Origin: Bradyrhizobiaceae bacterium
GTDB lineage: Bacteria > Pseudomonadota > Alphaproteobacteria > Rhizobiales > Aestuariivirgaceae
Assembly: GCA_947475225.1 (NCBI GenBank)
Contig: CANJMQ010000028.1
Location: 1 to 44,881 of the forward strand
DNA length: 44,881 nucleotides
Direction of reading: 5' to 3'
Below, piece by piece: positions 7,616 to 15,982 of the stretch. The notes beneath the pieces were generated by a model. The model was not told the origin of the DNA, did not search any database, and saw nothing but the letters and a program-made list of their open reading frames with translations. Position 1 is the stretch's first letter. Every line of letters begins with the position of its first letter. Position numbers and translations under genes: made by a program.

Positions 7616-8341
7616 TTACCTCCTGAGACCCGAAGCGGTGGCCAGATTGTCGTACATGCGCCGCGTCATGCGCCCCATCTGCGGCATGAGCGGGAAGGAT
7701 TCCGCGACAAGCGCCTGATAGGCGCCCTCGCCACGGTGCTTCTCGAGATTGGCGACATAACCTGGCAGCGATGACCAGCCGGCCACCGTCTGAGCTGAGA
7801 ACTCGCAATGGAACTGGGTGCTGATGGCATGATCGCCCACCGCCATCGCCTGAACCTTGGTGAGCGGCGAAGTGGCCAGAACGCGGGCGCCACTCGGCAC
7901 GCGCGTCACCTCCGCCATGTGCCACTGCATGACCTTGTGGGCGGGCTCCAGCCCCTGCGTGAGGCGGTGGGAGTTCGCCTCCTGGGTCAGGGTGACGTCG
8001 AAGACGCCGACTTCGCCTGTCTCCGCCGGCCCCACCTCGCCGCCAAGCGCAGTGGCGAGAAGTTGATGACCGAGGCAGACGCCGAAATAGGGCTTGGCAC
8101 GCGCGATCACCCATTCGCGGATCGCCTGCTTCTCGGCGGCAAGCCAGGGAAACTGGTCTTCCTGCCAGGTGTCCTGCGCGCCGCCCAGCACGAAGAGAAA
8201 GTCATAGGGGGCGAGTGACGGAATCTCCTGGCCCTCGAAAAGCCGCACCGACTCGGGCACCAGCCGGTCCTCGGCGAAGAAGTCAAGGAACCGGCCCGGA
8301 TGGTCATGGTCCATGTGCTGGAAGACAAGTGCGCGCTTCAT
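7616..8341 (-). CDS. Class I glutamine amidotransferase-like protein
   Basis: A 241-residue single-domain protein with the complete glutaminase triad: Cys89 in FGVCLGHQLL, and His178 and Glu180 in TQFHCEF. No synthetase domain is fused, so it resembles the stand-alone GuaA-N-like group (COG0518), such as gamma-glutamyl hydrolases or amidotransferases. Substrate is unknown. Start is MKRALVFQHMDHDHPG at 8341; an upstream in-frame ATG would add an unlikely tail. A monocistronic minus-strand gene, stop to stop with prmB. Confidence 0.87.
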   Translation of the reverse strand: MKRALVFQHMDHDHPGRFLDFFAEDRLVPESVRLFEGQEIPSLAPYDFLFVLGGAQDTWQEDQFPWLAAEKQAIREWVIARAKPYFGVCLGHQLLATALGGEVGPAETGEVGVFDVTLTQEANSHRLTQGLEPAHKVMQWHMAEVTRVPSGARVLATSPLTKVQAMAVGDHAISTQFHCEFSAQTVAGWSSLPGYVANLEKHRGEGAYQALVAESFPLMPQMGRMTRRMYDNLATASGLRR

Positions 8342-8510
8342 TCCAAAATCCTGATGACACGGTACGCTTGGCGCCCGGCGATGAAGCGGAATGGCGGAAA
8401 AACAATCCACTGTCGAGCCTCGCGAAGATGGCCCGATTTCATTGCAGACACGCTCCGCTGCGGCGGGGAGCGGCCATCGCCACCGCGGGTCCCAACGGGG
8501 CTCGGCGGGT

Positions 8511-8723
8511 TCAGACGATCTGAAGTTCCACGGCCTGGGGCCCGCGGCCCTTCTTGTCAGGCTGAACCTCGAAGCTGATCTTCATGTTTTCCGAGAGCTC
8601 GGGGATACCAGAGCGCTGCACGGCCGTGACATGCACGAACACGTCCTTGCCACCGCCATCCGGCGAAATGAACCCATATCCCTTGGCTTGGTTGAAAAAC
8701 TTCACAGTGCCGTTCTGGCGCAT
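8511..8723 (-). CDS. Cold-shock-domain protein (CspA family)
   Basis: A 70-residue single cold-shock domain: NGTVKFFNQAKGYGFISP (RNP1 KGYGFI), DVFVHVTAV (RNP2 VFVHV) and a C-terminal GPQAVEL. It binds single-stranded RNA/DNA and melts mRNA structure. Start is set at 8723 (MRQNGTVKFF) because this gives the family length and GAGGGA lies about ten bases upstream. An ATG at 8741 is the alternative. The 169 bases downstream to the amidotransferase start hold no gene. Confidence 0.9.
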   Translation of the reverse strand: MRQNGTVKFFNQAKGYGFISPDGGGKDVFVHVTAVQRSGIPELSENMKISFEVQPDKKGRGPQAVELQIV

Positions 8724-8962
8724 CGAAAGAGCGTCCCTCATCCAGTCTTTTCTTGACACCCGTCGCCACCGCCTGCGAGGCAGCTCCGGATTTGCCTCAG
8801 CCGCGTCTCAATGGAAAGGCACTTCCCCCTGATGAGGATACGGGTCTTGACCAGTTGAAAAGCATAGCCGACATCCGGACTTGCCGCCCGGACAGGATTT
8901 ATTATGAGCTACCTATGCGTTACGGGCAAGAGGGGTCTTCCCAGCAGGCGGAGCTTGTACGT

Positions 8963-9574
8963 ATGGGGTATGAAGGACGAATGATTCGCATTGATAAACT
9001 TCGTGCTGCCGCGGCAGTCATGCTGCTCGGCGGCCCCCTTCCTGCGGCGGCGGACACGGCCCAGAGCATTGATTACCGGTATTACACGGTCAGCGGCCGG
9101 ACACCGGCGGAAATCTACCGCTCCATCCTTGACCGCGGCCCCCGTGTCGCTGGCGAAAAGGCGATCGCCACGACCACTGCCCGCGCCATACAGAACTACA
9201 GCCTGGCGCAGCAGGGGTCTTCCTGCCGGGTCACCGACAACCAACTCAGCTTCCGCTTCACCGTGCAGTTGCCTCGCCCCACCAATATCTCAGCGCTCTC
9301 GCCGCAGGATCGCGCCCTGTGGCAGCAGTTCACCGCCTTCCTCAAGGCGCATGAGTTGCAGCACACCAAACTTTGGCTCCGCTGCGGCGCCGCTCTCGAC
9401 CGCAAGGTGCTGTCGATCAAGACCGGTTCATGCAAGGCCGCCGCGCAGGAGGCAGAGGAACTGTGGGGCAAGTTAAAGGTGAACTGCGACAAGCAGCAGA
9501 CGAGTTTCGACAGGGAACAACGCTCCGAACTCGCGGCACAACCCTTCATGCAACGGGTCATGCGCGGCGACTGA
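8963..9574 (+). CDS. Secreted DUF922-type putative zinc protease
   Basis: A 203-residue exported protein. A signal peptide (about residues 7-30, ending LPAAA) precedes IDYRYYTVSGRTPAEIYRSI. The motif AHELQHTKLW (His130, Glu131, His134) is an HExxH zinc-site pattern, as in DUF922 secreted putative proteases, and two to four cysteines could form disulphides. Start at 8963 has GCGGAG nine bases upstream; ATG 8981 with GAAGGA is a close alternative. The region 8724-8962 between this gene and csp carries no gene, only the two 5' regions. Proteolysis is inferred from the motif. Confidence 0.75.
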   Translation: MGYEGRMIRIDKLRAAAAVMLLGGPLPAAADTAQSIDYRYYTVSGRTPAEIYRSILDRGPRVAGEKAIATTTARAIQNYSLAQQGSSCRVTDNQLSFRFTVQLPRPTNISALSPQDRALWQQFTAFLKAHELQHTKLWLRCGAALDRKVLSIKTGSCKAAAQEAEELWGKLKVNCDKQQTSFDREQRSELAAQPFMQRVMRGD

Positions 9575-9655
9575 TGAAAACGTCATGGAACTGTTCAAGG
9601 CCCGGGAGCTTGAGCAGTTGCCCCTCATGAGCAGGGCCAGAGGCGCCGCGATCGA

Positions 9656-10528
9656 CTAGCCCTTCAGCACCCGCCCCGCCACCGCATCGAGCTTCGCCAG
9701 AAGCTGCGGGTCGCGCATGTCCGGCACCGTCATGATGGCAAAATCGAGCGCACTGTCAGAGCCTGCCGGGCACGACGGATGCTCACGCGGAAAATCCCTG
9801 GCAATGCGTGCCATGAGGTTGGTGGCCATGCCGGAGTTTGCCTTCAGCACCGTGACGACCTTGGCGACATCCACCGATCCGTGATCCTCGTGCCAGCAAT
9901 CGTAATCGGTCACCATGGCGATGGTGCAGTAGCTGATCTCGGCCTCGCGCGCGAGTTTGGCCTCCGGCATCGCGGTCATGCCGATCACCCGTGCGCCCCA
10001 ACTGCGGTAGAGTTGCGCTTCGGCGAGCGTCGAAAACTGCGGGCCTTCCATCACCACGCAGGTGCCGCCGCGCGCGTGGGCGATACCTTCTGCCCTGAGG
10101 GCCACCTCGGCGATATCCTGCAGCGCTGGCGAAATGGGGTGCGAGAAGGCGACATGACCCACGCAGCCGGTGCCGAAAAAGCTCTTCTCGCGTGAGTAGG
10201 TGCGGTCTATGAACTGGTCGACAAGCACGAAAGTGCCGGGCGGCAAATCGCCATGCAGCGAGCCGACGGCAGAAAGTGAATAGAGGTCCGTAACACCTGC
10301 CCGCTTCAGCACATCGATGTTGGCGCGGTAATTGATGGAACTTGGCGACTGCACATGACCGCGGCCATGACGCGGCATGAAAACCACAGGTAGACCGTCG
10401 ATCTCACCACGGCGCACCGCGTCCGACGGCTCGCCCCATGGTGACGTAATCTTTTCCCAGCGGGCATTGTCCATGGGCAGGTCATAGATGCCCGATCCGC
10501 CGATGATGCCCAGCACAGATAACGCCAT
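9656..10528 (-). CDS. mtnP: S-methyl-5'-thioadenosine phosphorylase
   Basis: A 290-residue purine phosphorylase cleaving methylthioadenosine to adenine and methylthioribose-1-phosphate in the methionine salvage pathway; adenine can then be recycled by Apt, also encoded here (18612). Motifs: IIGGSGIYDL at the N-terminus, MPRHGRGH, SAVGSL, CVVMEGPQFST and MTAMPEAKLAREAEI. ATG at 10528 has GGAGGAA five to six bases upstream. It follows petABC on the same strand but is separated by a strong terminator, so it probably has its own promoter. Some family members act on inosine or guanosine. Confidence 0.92.
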   Translation of the reverse strand: MALSVLGIIGGSGIYDLPMDNARWEKITSPWGEPSDAVRRGEIDGLPVVFMPRHGRGHVQSPSSINYRANIDVLKRAGVTDLYSLSAVGSLHGDLPPGTFVLVDQFIDRTYSREKSFFGTGCVGHVAFSHPISPALQDIAEVALRAEGIAHARGGTCVVMEGPQFSTLAEAQLYRSWGARVIGMTAMPEAKLAREAEISYCTIAMVTDYDCWHEDHGSVDVAKVVTVLKANSGMATNLMARIARDFPREHPSCPAGSDSALDFAIMTVPDMRDPQLLAKLDAVAGRVLKG

Positions 10529-10574
10529 GAACCGTTCCTCCGTCTGCGCCCACGATGCCCGAGACTGGCGCAAA

Positions 10575-10607
10575 GCAAAAGGCCCGGAACGATGTCCGGG
10601 CCTTTGC
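10575..10607 (-). terminator. Terminator of the petABC operon
   Basis: Perfect 11-bp inverted repeat AAAGGCCCGGA (10578-10588) / TCCGGGCCTTT (10595-10605) around a six-base loop. Read on the minus strand, the hairpin ends in TTTTGCTTTG. It lies 24 bases after the petC stop and before mtnP. The T-tract is short on the plus strand too, so it may work both ways. Confidence 0.75.
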
Positions 10608-10628
10608 AATTTGTTTGATCTCAGAAGA

Positions 10629-11456
10629 TCAGTGCACGTCCGCCCACACCTTCTTCTTCACGAGATACAATAGCGACGCCAGAATGCCGAGGAAGATCAT
10701 GACCATGAAGCCGGTGCGCTTGCGCTGCTCCATCTTCGGTTCCGCCGTCCAGGCGAGGAAAGCGGAAACGTCCCGCGCCATCTGGTCAACAGTGGAGGGC
10801 GTGCCGTCATCGAAGGTCACGGCACCGTCGGACAGCGGCGGCGGCATGCCGATCCAGTGGCCATTGGCGAAGTAGGGATTATGGTACTTGCCCTCGGGCT
10901 GTTCCTTCTTCAGCTCCTCGGTGAGCTGGTCATCCGGCGTGTAGCCGGTCAGCACCGAATAGACATACTGCGGACCACCGATGCCATTGATCAGCTGGTT
11001 GATGGTGCCGTACCAGCCGGGGCGCGACTTGGTGATGAGCGAGAGGTCCGGCGGGTAGGCACCGCCATTGGCCGCGCGGGACGCCTGCTCGTTCGGGAAC
11101 GGCGAGGGGAAGCGGTCGGAGGGAAGGCCCGGGCGCTCAAACATGTCGCCCGTCTCGTTCGGGCCGTCCTGCACCTGGTAACCGGCGGCCAGCGCCTTCA
11201 CCTGCTCGTCCGAGAATTCCGGCCCGCCCGGCTGGGACAGGTTGCGGAAGCTCATCTGGTGCATCGCGTGGCAGTTGGAGCAGACTTCCTTGTAGACCTT
11301 GTAGCCACGTTGCAGCTGCTCGCGGTCGAAATGGCCGAACGGCCATTCGAAGCTGTAGCTGATGTCCTTGGCAGTCTTCTGGCCTTCCGCTTGGGCCGCC
11401 CCGAAGGACAGCACCAGTCCGGCGGCCGCGATGGCGAGTGTCTTGAGCACGTTCAT
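10629..11456 (-). CDS. petC: Cytochrome c1 of the bc1 complex
   Basis: A 275-residue cytochrome c1, the electron carrier from the Rieske protein to cytochrome c. A signal peptide (residues 1-23, ending AQA), haem attachment CSNCH (Cys59, Cys62, His63), a methionine ligand in HWIGMPPPLSDG, and one C-terminal anchor helix (FMVMIFLGILASLLYLV) followed by KKK. ATG at 11456 is preferred over 11462 because GGGGGA lies seven bases upstream. Third gene of the pet operon, 16 bases after petB. It is a separate gene, not the fused cytochrome b/c1 (fbcH) of Bradyrhizobium. Confidence 0.95.
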   Translation of the reverse strand: MNVLKTLAIAAAGLVLSFGAAQAEGQKTAKDISYSFEWPFGHFDREQLQRGYKVYKEVCSNCHAMHQMSFRNLSQPGGPEFSDEQVKALAAGYQVQDGPNETGDMFERPGLPSDRFPSPFPNEQASRAANGGAYPPDLSLITKSRPGWYGTINQLINGIGGPQYVYSVLTGYTPDDQLTEELKKEQPEGKYHNPYFANGHWIGMPPPLSDGAVTFDDGTPSTVDQMARDVSAFLAWTAEPKMEQRKRTGFMVMIFLGILASLLYLVKKKVWADVH

Positions 11457-11472
11457 TGTCATTTCCCCCAGA

Positions 11473-12774
11473 TCACTCGGCAGGCACGTGGGCCGTGGAC
11501 GGATTGCTCCTGGCGAGCACCGCGTCGGAGATCGACGCGGGCAGCGGCTTCGGCGTCTCGAGAAGGCCGAGCAGCGGCAGGATCACCAGGAAGTGCAGGA
11601 AGTAGTAGGCCGTGCAGATCTGGCCGACCAGCTTGTAGGTCAGCGCCCACTTGTCCGGGTTGGCCGCTTCATGGCTCAGGAAATAATTGTCCGGAGCGCC
11701 CGAACCCGCGAAGCCGAGGATGATGCAGTTGATCACGAACAGCCAGAAGAACTGCTTGAAGATCGGCCGGTAGTTGCCGGAGCGCACCTTCGAGGTGTCG
11801 AGCCACGGCAGCGCGAACAGGATCAGGATCGATCCGAACATGGCGATGACGCCGCCAAGCTTGTCGGGAATGGCGCGCAGGATCGCGTAGAACGGCAGGT
11901 AGTACCATTCCGGCACGATGTGGGCGGGCGTCACCAACGGGTTGGCTTCCTGGTAGTTGATGGCATGGCCAAGGTAGTTCGGAGAGAAGAACACCCAGGC
12001 CGCATAGAACATCAGGAAGACGACGATCGCGAAGGCATCCTTCACCGTGTAGTAGGGGCTGAAGGGAATGGTGTCCTGCGCGCTCTTCACCGACACGCCG
12101 GTCGGGTTGTTGTTGCCCACCACGTGCAGCGCCCAGATATGCAGGATCACCAGGCCGGCAAGCACGAAGGGCAGCAGGTAGTGCAGTGAGAAGAAGCGGT
12201 TCAGCGTCGGGTTGTCGACCGAGTAGCCGCCCCACAGCAGGGTGGTGATCGAGTCGCCGAAGAACGGAATGGCAGAGAACAGGTTGGTGATCACCTTGGC
12301 GCCCCAGAACGACATCTGGCCCCACGGCAGCACATAGCCCATGAAGGCTGTGGCCATCATGATGAGGTATATCAGCACGCCGATCATCCACAGCACTTCA
12401 CGCGGCGCCTTGTAGGAGCCGTAGTACATGCCGCGGAACATGTGGATGTAGACGGCGATGAAGAACATCGACGCGCCATTGGCGTGCATGTAGCGCAGCA
12501 TCCAGCCTGAGTTCACGTCGCGCATGATGTGCTCGACGGAGTCAAAGGCCATGTCGACATGCGGGGTGTAGTGCATGGCCAGCACCACGCCGGTGACAAT
12601 CTGGATGAGCAGCATGACGGCCAGGATGCCGCCGAAGGTCCAGAAATAATTCAGGTTCTTTGGCGTGGGGAAATCAAGTACCTGGCCCTGCACCATGTCC
12701 ATGATGGGAAGGCGCTCGTGGAACCACTTTGCGAAGGCCGACTTGGGCTGGTAATTCGATGCGTGTCCGCTCAT
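11473..12774 (-). CDS. petB: Cytochrome b of the bc1 complex
   Basis: A 433-residue membrane subunit holding haems bL and bH and both quinone sites. Eight helices are expected. Haem ligands lie in [29 protein letters not shown] and [10 protein letters not shown]; the quinol-oxidation motif PEWYYLPFY is intact. The C-terminus runs past the last helix ([18 protein letters not shown]). It is 14 bases downstream of petA and 16 upstream of petC, so all three are co-transcribed. It is a full-length cytochrome b with both halves on one chain, unlike the split b6/IV of cyanobacteria. Confidence 0.96.
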   Translation of the reverse strand: MSGHASNYQPKSAFAKWFHERLPIMDMVQGQVLDFPTPKNLNYFWTFGGILAVMLLIQIVTGVVLAMHYTPHVDMAFDSVEHIMRDVNSGWMLRYMHANGASMFFIAVYIHMFRGMYYGSYKAPREVLWMIGVLIYLIMMATAFMGYVLPWGQMSFWGAKVITNLFSAIPFFGDSITTLLWGGYSVDNPTLNRFFSLHYLLPFVLAGLVILHIWALHVVGNNNPTGVSVKSAQDTIPFSPYYTVKDAFAIVVFLMFYAAWVFFSPNYLGHAINYQEANPLVTPAHIVPEWYYLPFYAILRAIPDKLGGVIAMFGSILILFALPWLDTSKVRSGNYRPIFKQFFWLFVINCIILGFAGSGAPDNYFLSHEAANPDKWALTYKLVGQICTAYYFLHFLVILPLLGLLETPKPLPASISDAVLARSNPSTAHVPAE

Positions 12775-12788
12775 TGGGAAAAGTCCTT

Positions 12789-13376
12789 TTAGCCGATGCG
12801 GATCTTGGTGTCGGAGAGATAGGCGTACTGCGGAATGTGCAGGTTCTCAGGCGCGGGGCCCTTGCGGATGCGGCCCGCGGTATCATACTGCGAGCCATGG
12901 CACGGGCAGAACCAGCCACCGTGCTTGGTGTTGCCCTCGACCACCGCGAATTCGCCCTCGTTGCCGATCGGCACGCAGCCGAGGTGGGTGCAGACACCCA
13001 TCATGACGAGGAACTGTTCCTTGCCGCCGACGACGCGGTTCTCGCCCGTCGCCGGGTCGGCGTCGGGAAGGTTGGCGTTGCGGGCAAGCGGGTCCTTGAG
13101 GTCGGTCAGCGCCACCTTGCTGGCGGCCTCAATCTCGGCGGCCAGGCGGTGGCGGATGAAGACCGGGTTGCCGCGCCACTTGATGGTGATTTCCTGGCCT
13201 TCGGCGACAGGCGCCAGATCGATCTCGACCGAGGCCAGAGCAAGCACCGAGGCGTCGGGGTTCATCTGGTTGATGAATGGCCAGGCTGCCAGCGCTACGC
13301 CGACTGCACCTACGGCACCGGTGGCGATGTAGAGGAAATCGCGCCGGTTGGTTTCCGCATGTTCCGCTGTGGACAC
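12789..13376 (-). CDS. petA: Rieske iron-sulfur subunit of the bc1 complex
   Basis: A 195-residue ubiquinol-cytochrome c reductase iron-sulfur protein. A Tat-type N-terminus ([14 protein letters not shown], residues 10-23) doubles as membrane anchor. The 2Fe-2S ligands are in CTHLGC (Cys129, His131) and CPCHGS (Cys157, His160), with Cys134 and Cys159 as the structural disulphide. I start it at the GTG at 13376 ([14 protein letters not shown]); a longer ATG start at 13493 would add an unusual basic leader. First gene of petABC. A small hairpin (13408-13425) lies in its 5' region. Confidence 0.94.
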   Translation of the reverse strand: MSTAEHAETNRRDFLYIATGAVGAVGVALAAWPFINQMNPDASVLALASVEIDLAPVAEGQEITIKWRGNPVFIRHRLAAEIEAASKVALTDLKDPLARNANLPDADPATGENRVVGGKEQFLVMMGVCTHLGCVPIGNEGEFAVVEGNTKHGGWFCPCHGSQYDTAGRIRKGPAPENLHIPQYAYLSDTKIRIG

Positions 13377-13407
13377 GTCTCTTCTTCCCTTTTGTTGCCG
13401 CGCCGAA

Positions 13408-13425
13408 CCGTAGAAAAGGCTACGG
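13408..13425. other. Hairpin in the petA 5' region
   Basis: CCGTAG (13408-13413) and CTACGG (13420-13425) form a six-base stem with a six-base loop, about 30 bases ahead of the petA GTG. No T-run follows on either strand, so it is not a terminator. It may fold in the petA leader mRNA. Confidence 0.3.
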
Positions 13426-13459
13426 GCCGACGTTCCCCGGCGCTCAAACCCGCGACCTT

Positions 13460-13488
13460 TTGACATTGCGCTTTCGAGAAGTCTAGCC
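13460..13488 (+). promoter_or_regulatory. Candidate promoter for trmL
   Basis: A consensus -35 TTGACA (13460-13465), 17 bases, then CTAGCC (13483-13488), a weak -10. It would start transcription about 55 bases before trmL. The shared spacer with petA (13377-13551) must also hold the petA promoter, which I could not place. Confidence 0.35.
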
Positions 13489-13551
13489 ATCAAGTGTCGC
13501 AGTTCGCTGGGAAATCGCTAGCCCCCGGCGGACACGGAAACGGACCGGAAA

Positions 13552-14010
13552 ATGCTCGAAATCGCCCTCTACCAGCCCGACATTGCCCCCAATGCCGCGA
13601 CCATCCTCAGGATGTGCGCCTGTTTCGGCCTCGCCTGCCGGATTATCGAGCCTGCCGGCTTCGTGATGAGCGATTCCCAGTTCCGCCGGGCCGGGATGGA
13701 TTACCTCGACAAGGCCACCCTCGTCCGGGATCCGTCCTGGGCAGCCTACCGGCAGGCGACGGCCGGCCGGCGCAGCGTGTTGCTGACCACCCGGTCCACC
13801 CTCCCCGTCTGGGAGTTCGCCTTCCGCCCGGATGACCTGATCCTGATGGGGCGGGAGAGCGTGGGGGTGCCTGAAGCGGTACACGGCGAGGTGGAAGCCC
13901 GCGTTACCATCCCCATGCGCGAGGGCATGCGCTCGCTCAACGTGGCCCTGGCCTGCGCCATCGCTACAGGCGAGGCGCTGCGGCAACTGGGGGCCGTCGC
14001 TATTCCTTGA
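13552..14010 (+). CDS. trmL: tRNA (cytidine/uridine-34 2'-O)-methyltransferase TrmL
   Basis: A 152-residue SPOUT-fold methyltransferase for the wobble nucleotide of tRNA-Leu. The trefoil-knot SAM motifs are present: NAATILRMCACFG near the N-terminus, LMGRESVGVPEAV, and VTIPMREGMRSLNVALACAIATGEALRQL at the C-terminus. Length is normal for TrmL. The final 11 bases overlap the end of the convergent TadG-like gene. Its last approximately 110 bases are duplicated, in decayed form, at 15881-15982. Confidence 0.93.
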   Translation: MLEIALYQPDIAPNAATILRMCACFGLACRIIEPAGFVMSDSQFRRAGMDYLDKATLVRDPSWAAYRQATAGRRSVLLTTRSTLPVWEFAFRPDDLILMGRESVGVPEAVHGEVEARVTIPMREGMRSLNVALACAIATGEALRQLGAVAIP

Positions 14011-15574
14011 GGCTGTTGTAGGAGAAGGACGCGCCGATCGTCTGGAAGGCCTCCGTCAGCTTAGCTGGGTTGCTGACGTCGAAGAATGTATCGGCGCCGC
14101 TGGCGCACTGGTCGCGCAGCATCGCCTTGTAAGCCAGGTCGGTGGCGCTGATCTGCAGGGCGATCACGTAGAGCTTGATATCACTGCGCTTTATATCGTT
14201 GCAGATCGTCACCATGTCTTTGGTGACATCGTCGAGATGTGTTTGCTGCTGGACAGCTGAATATGCCTTGTTCTGAATAGCGTAAAGGGTCTCGGCCCCT
14301 CCGGCGTAGGCTCCTCCGCAGCACGGGAACGAGCTGTTGTTGCCGTCGGTGATCAGCACCAGCGCCTTGCGCACCCCAAGCTGGGCCACCTCCGCGGCCG
14401 TAAAACCCGAGTTCAGGGGATAGTTCGGATCGGGGGCGCCACCGCTGGTTTCCGTGGTGAGCATGTTCCACGCCCAGATGAGGGCACCCGGTATGTAGGT
14501 GCCCCCATAGGTGCTGACATTTATCGCATCGATCTTTGCATTGAGATAGTTCTCGGCACTATAGCTCGCGGTACCGATCTCGAAAGTCTGTCCCTTCGTC
14601 ACGAGGTCCGTGATGATGGACGCATCACGGCAGGAAATTTCCGACCATACACCGTAATAGGGCTCACTCGTCGGCGAAGACCGATTGATGGTCGTCCTGC
14701 CGGGAGACGGCCGGAGATAGACGCAACCGTCCCAGGTAACGGGGCGCAACCGGGCGTCCGCGCAAACCTGCGTGCCACACTTCTTGAGCGAGCAGGTGTA
14801 GGGTACGTTATCCTTGTAGCATGTCCCATTGACATAATAGCAATTACTCGTCACCCATTTGTAGCAGTCATATATTTGGGGCTTGGTTCCAAAGGCCAGC
14901 CACGGCACGAGGGACGTCTGGCTGGCCGCGGCATAGTAGCCCGCAGTGGGGTCAAGCTTGATGAGCCAAGCGAATGGCACAAGGCCGACCTTCGCATAGT
15001 CCGACTGCATCAAAACCGACACCAGCTCCTTGGCAGAGGACTTCAGCGCGGCCAGTTTCGTCGAACTCCCAAAAGTTTCATTCATTGAATCCGTGGTGTC
15101 GAGGGCGATGACCATTTCCACCGGCGCGGGGCGGGGGCGCTGGACCCTCGCAGTGACGGTAAGCGGTATTTCTTTGACGTTGATAATCTTCGCGAAGGTC
15201 ATCAGGACCCTGGCTTTTTGGGTACCTACCACGCTGTCTTCGTTCGGACCGCTGGTGATGTACTGAACGTCGAGGTCCCCAAGCAGTTCGGCGAGCCCTG
15301 GGGACAGCGTGTTGTTGGACGTGACGTAGGCCCGTGCAATGCGGGTCATCTCGTCGGCCTTCTGCTGCGTCGTGTAGGTCGTGGGCTGGCTCAACGCGGC
15401 GGCAGCCGCCGCCTTCATGGCACCGTCGACCGCGATCTGCAGGCTGTTACGGACGTAAATGGCCCTGCCGAGATCAACCGCCAAAGCAGCAACAGTCATC
15501 AGCACGACGAGGGTAAGGGCGACGATGACCGCCACCACGCCGCGTTCGCCATGTCCTGTCCGGCGCTTCAACAT
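14000..15574 (-). CDS. TadG-like protein with von Willebrand A domain (copy 1)
   Basis: A 524-residue protein with an N-terminal Tad/TadG-type membrane segment ([27 protein letters not shown]) and a VWA-like domain from about residue 150 to the C-terminus (PVEMVIALDTTDSM ... [14 protein letters not shown] ... LKLYVIALQ). The metal-site motif is DTTDS (159-163), a Thr where the canonical DxSxS has Ser. An inserted module (237-284) carries seven cysteines. TadG-like proteins are usually anchored in the envelope by the N-terminal helix. No other Flp-pilus gene is nearby, so a pilus role is unproven. It is a paralogue of 15983-17590, with which it shares long identical runs. The stop overlaps trmL by 11 bases. 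Confidence 0.85.
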   Translation of the reverse strand: MLKRRTGHGERGVVAVIVALTLVVLMTVAALAVDLGRAIYVRNSLQIAVDGAMKAAAAAALSQPTTYTTQQKADEMTRIARAYVTSNNTLSPGLAELLGDLDVQYITSGPNEDSVVGTQKARVLMTFAKIINVKEIPLTVTARVQRPRPAPVEMVIALDTTDSMNETFGSSTKLAALKSSAKELVSVLMQSDYAKVGLVPFAWLIKLDPTAGYYAAASQTSLVPWLAFGTKPQIYDCYKWVTSNCYYVNGTCYKDNVPYTCSLKKCGTQVCADARLRPVTWDGCVYLRPSPGRTTINRSSPTSEPYYGVWSEISCRDASIITDLVTKGQTFEIGTASYSAENYLNAKIDAINVSTYGGTYIPGALIWAWNMLTTETSGGAPDPNYPLNSGFTAAEVAQLGVRKALVLITDGNNSSFPCCGGAYAGGAETLYAIQNKAYSAVQQQTHLDDVTKDMVTICNDIKRSDIKLYVIALQISATDLAYKAMLRDQCASGADTFFDVSNPAKLTEAFQTIGASFSYNSLKE

Positions 15575-15607
15575 GTATCATTTTCGTCCATTAAATCATC
15601 TCAAGGT

Positions 15608-15636
15608 AGCATAACGGATAGATCATGCACAACCAA
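15608..15636 (-). promoter_or_regulatory. Candidate promoter of TadG-like copy 1
   Basis: On the minus strand, TTGGTT (15631-15636) and TATGCT (15608-15613) are 17 bases apart, about 34 bases before the start codon. An inverted repeat ATGCACAA / TTGTGCAT (15625-15632 and 15651-15658) overlaps the -35 and could be an operator. The -10 block is partly kept in copy 2, but the inverted repeat is not. Confidence 0.35.
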
Positions 15637-15738
15637 TATACTATTTTTGATTGTGCATACTTCTGTTTTAGTCCGCTTGCTGCTGTTGAAGTCCTTGGAG
15701 CCAATGCCGGGGTTTCGCAAAATCGACAGGAACCGCCG

Positions 15739-15876
15739 ATGAACCACACCCCTCCCGCGCGCCAAGAGGACCGCCGACTGTGGTTCGAGACCCTACGGGA
15801 CCGCACTTGCGCTGCGCTGGAGGAGATCGAGGGCGGAGGCCGGCGGCGTGATGAGCATGCTGCACGGCACGCTGGG
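15739..15876 (+). pseudogene. hemF': Truncated hemF 5' fragment (duplication scar)
   Basis: It begins with the same leader (AGGAACCGCCG then ATG) and codes MNHTPPARQ...[19 protein letters not shown], matching residues 1 to about 33 of HemF (MNDTLPARQ...). A deletion of about 38 bases after ATCGAGGGCGG, relative to the intact gene, shifts the frame. Similarity continues as nucleotide sequence (ATGAGCATGCTGCACGGCAC) and then stops at the junction. It cannot make a functional oxidase. It marks the right edge of duplication unit A. Confidence 0.85.
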
Positions 15877-15880
15877 GGCA

Positions 15881-15982
15881 CGCGCTACCAACCGCATGCG
15901 GGAAGGGCGTGCACTGGCTCAACGCGGCGCTGACCGGCGCCAGCACGACAGGCGGGGCGCTGCGGCAACTGGGGCCTGATAG
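15881..15982 (+). pseudogene. trmL': Truncated trmL 3' fragment (duplication scar)
   Basis: Nucleotide similarity to the last ~110 bases of trmL (13900-14005): TACCA-CC-CATGCG, CTCAACG-GGC-CTG, and a nearly identical GGCGCTGCGGCAACTGGGG. The reading frame is disrupted by small insertions and deletions and has no start codon. It continues directly into the end of TadG-like copy 2, just as the intact trmL runs into copy 1. Left edge of duplication unit B. Confidence 0.85.

Noticed and set aside
9585..9659. 24-codon ORF after the DUF922 gene (MELFKARELEQLP...)
   Set aside because: No ribosome binding site and too short to support.
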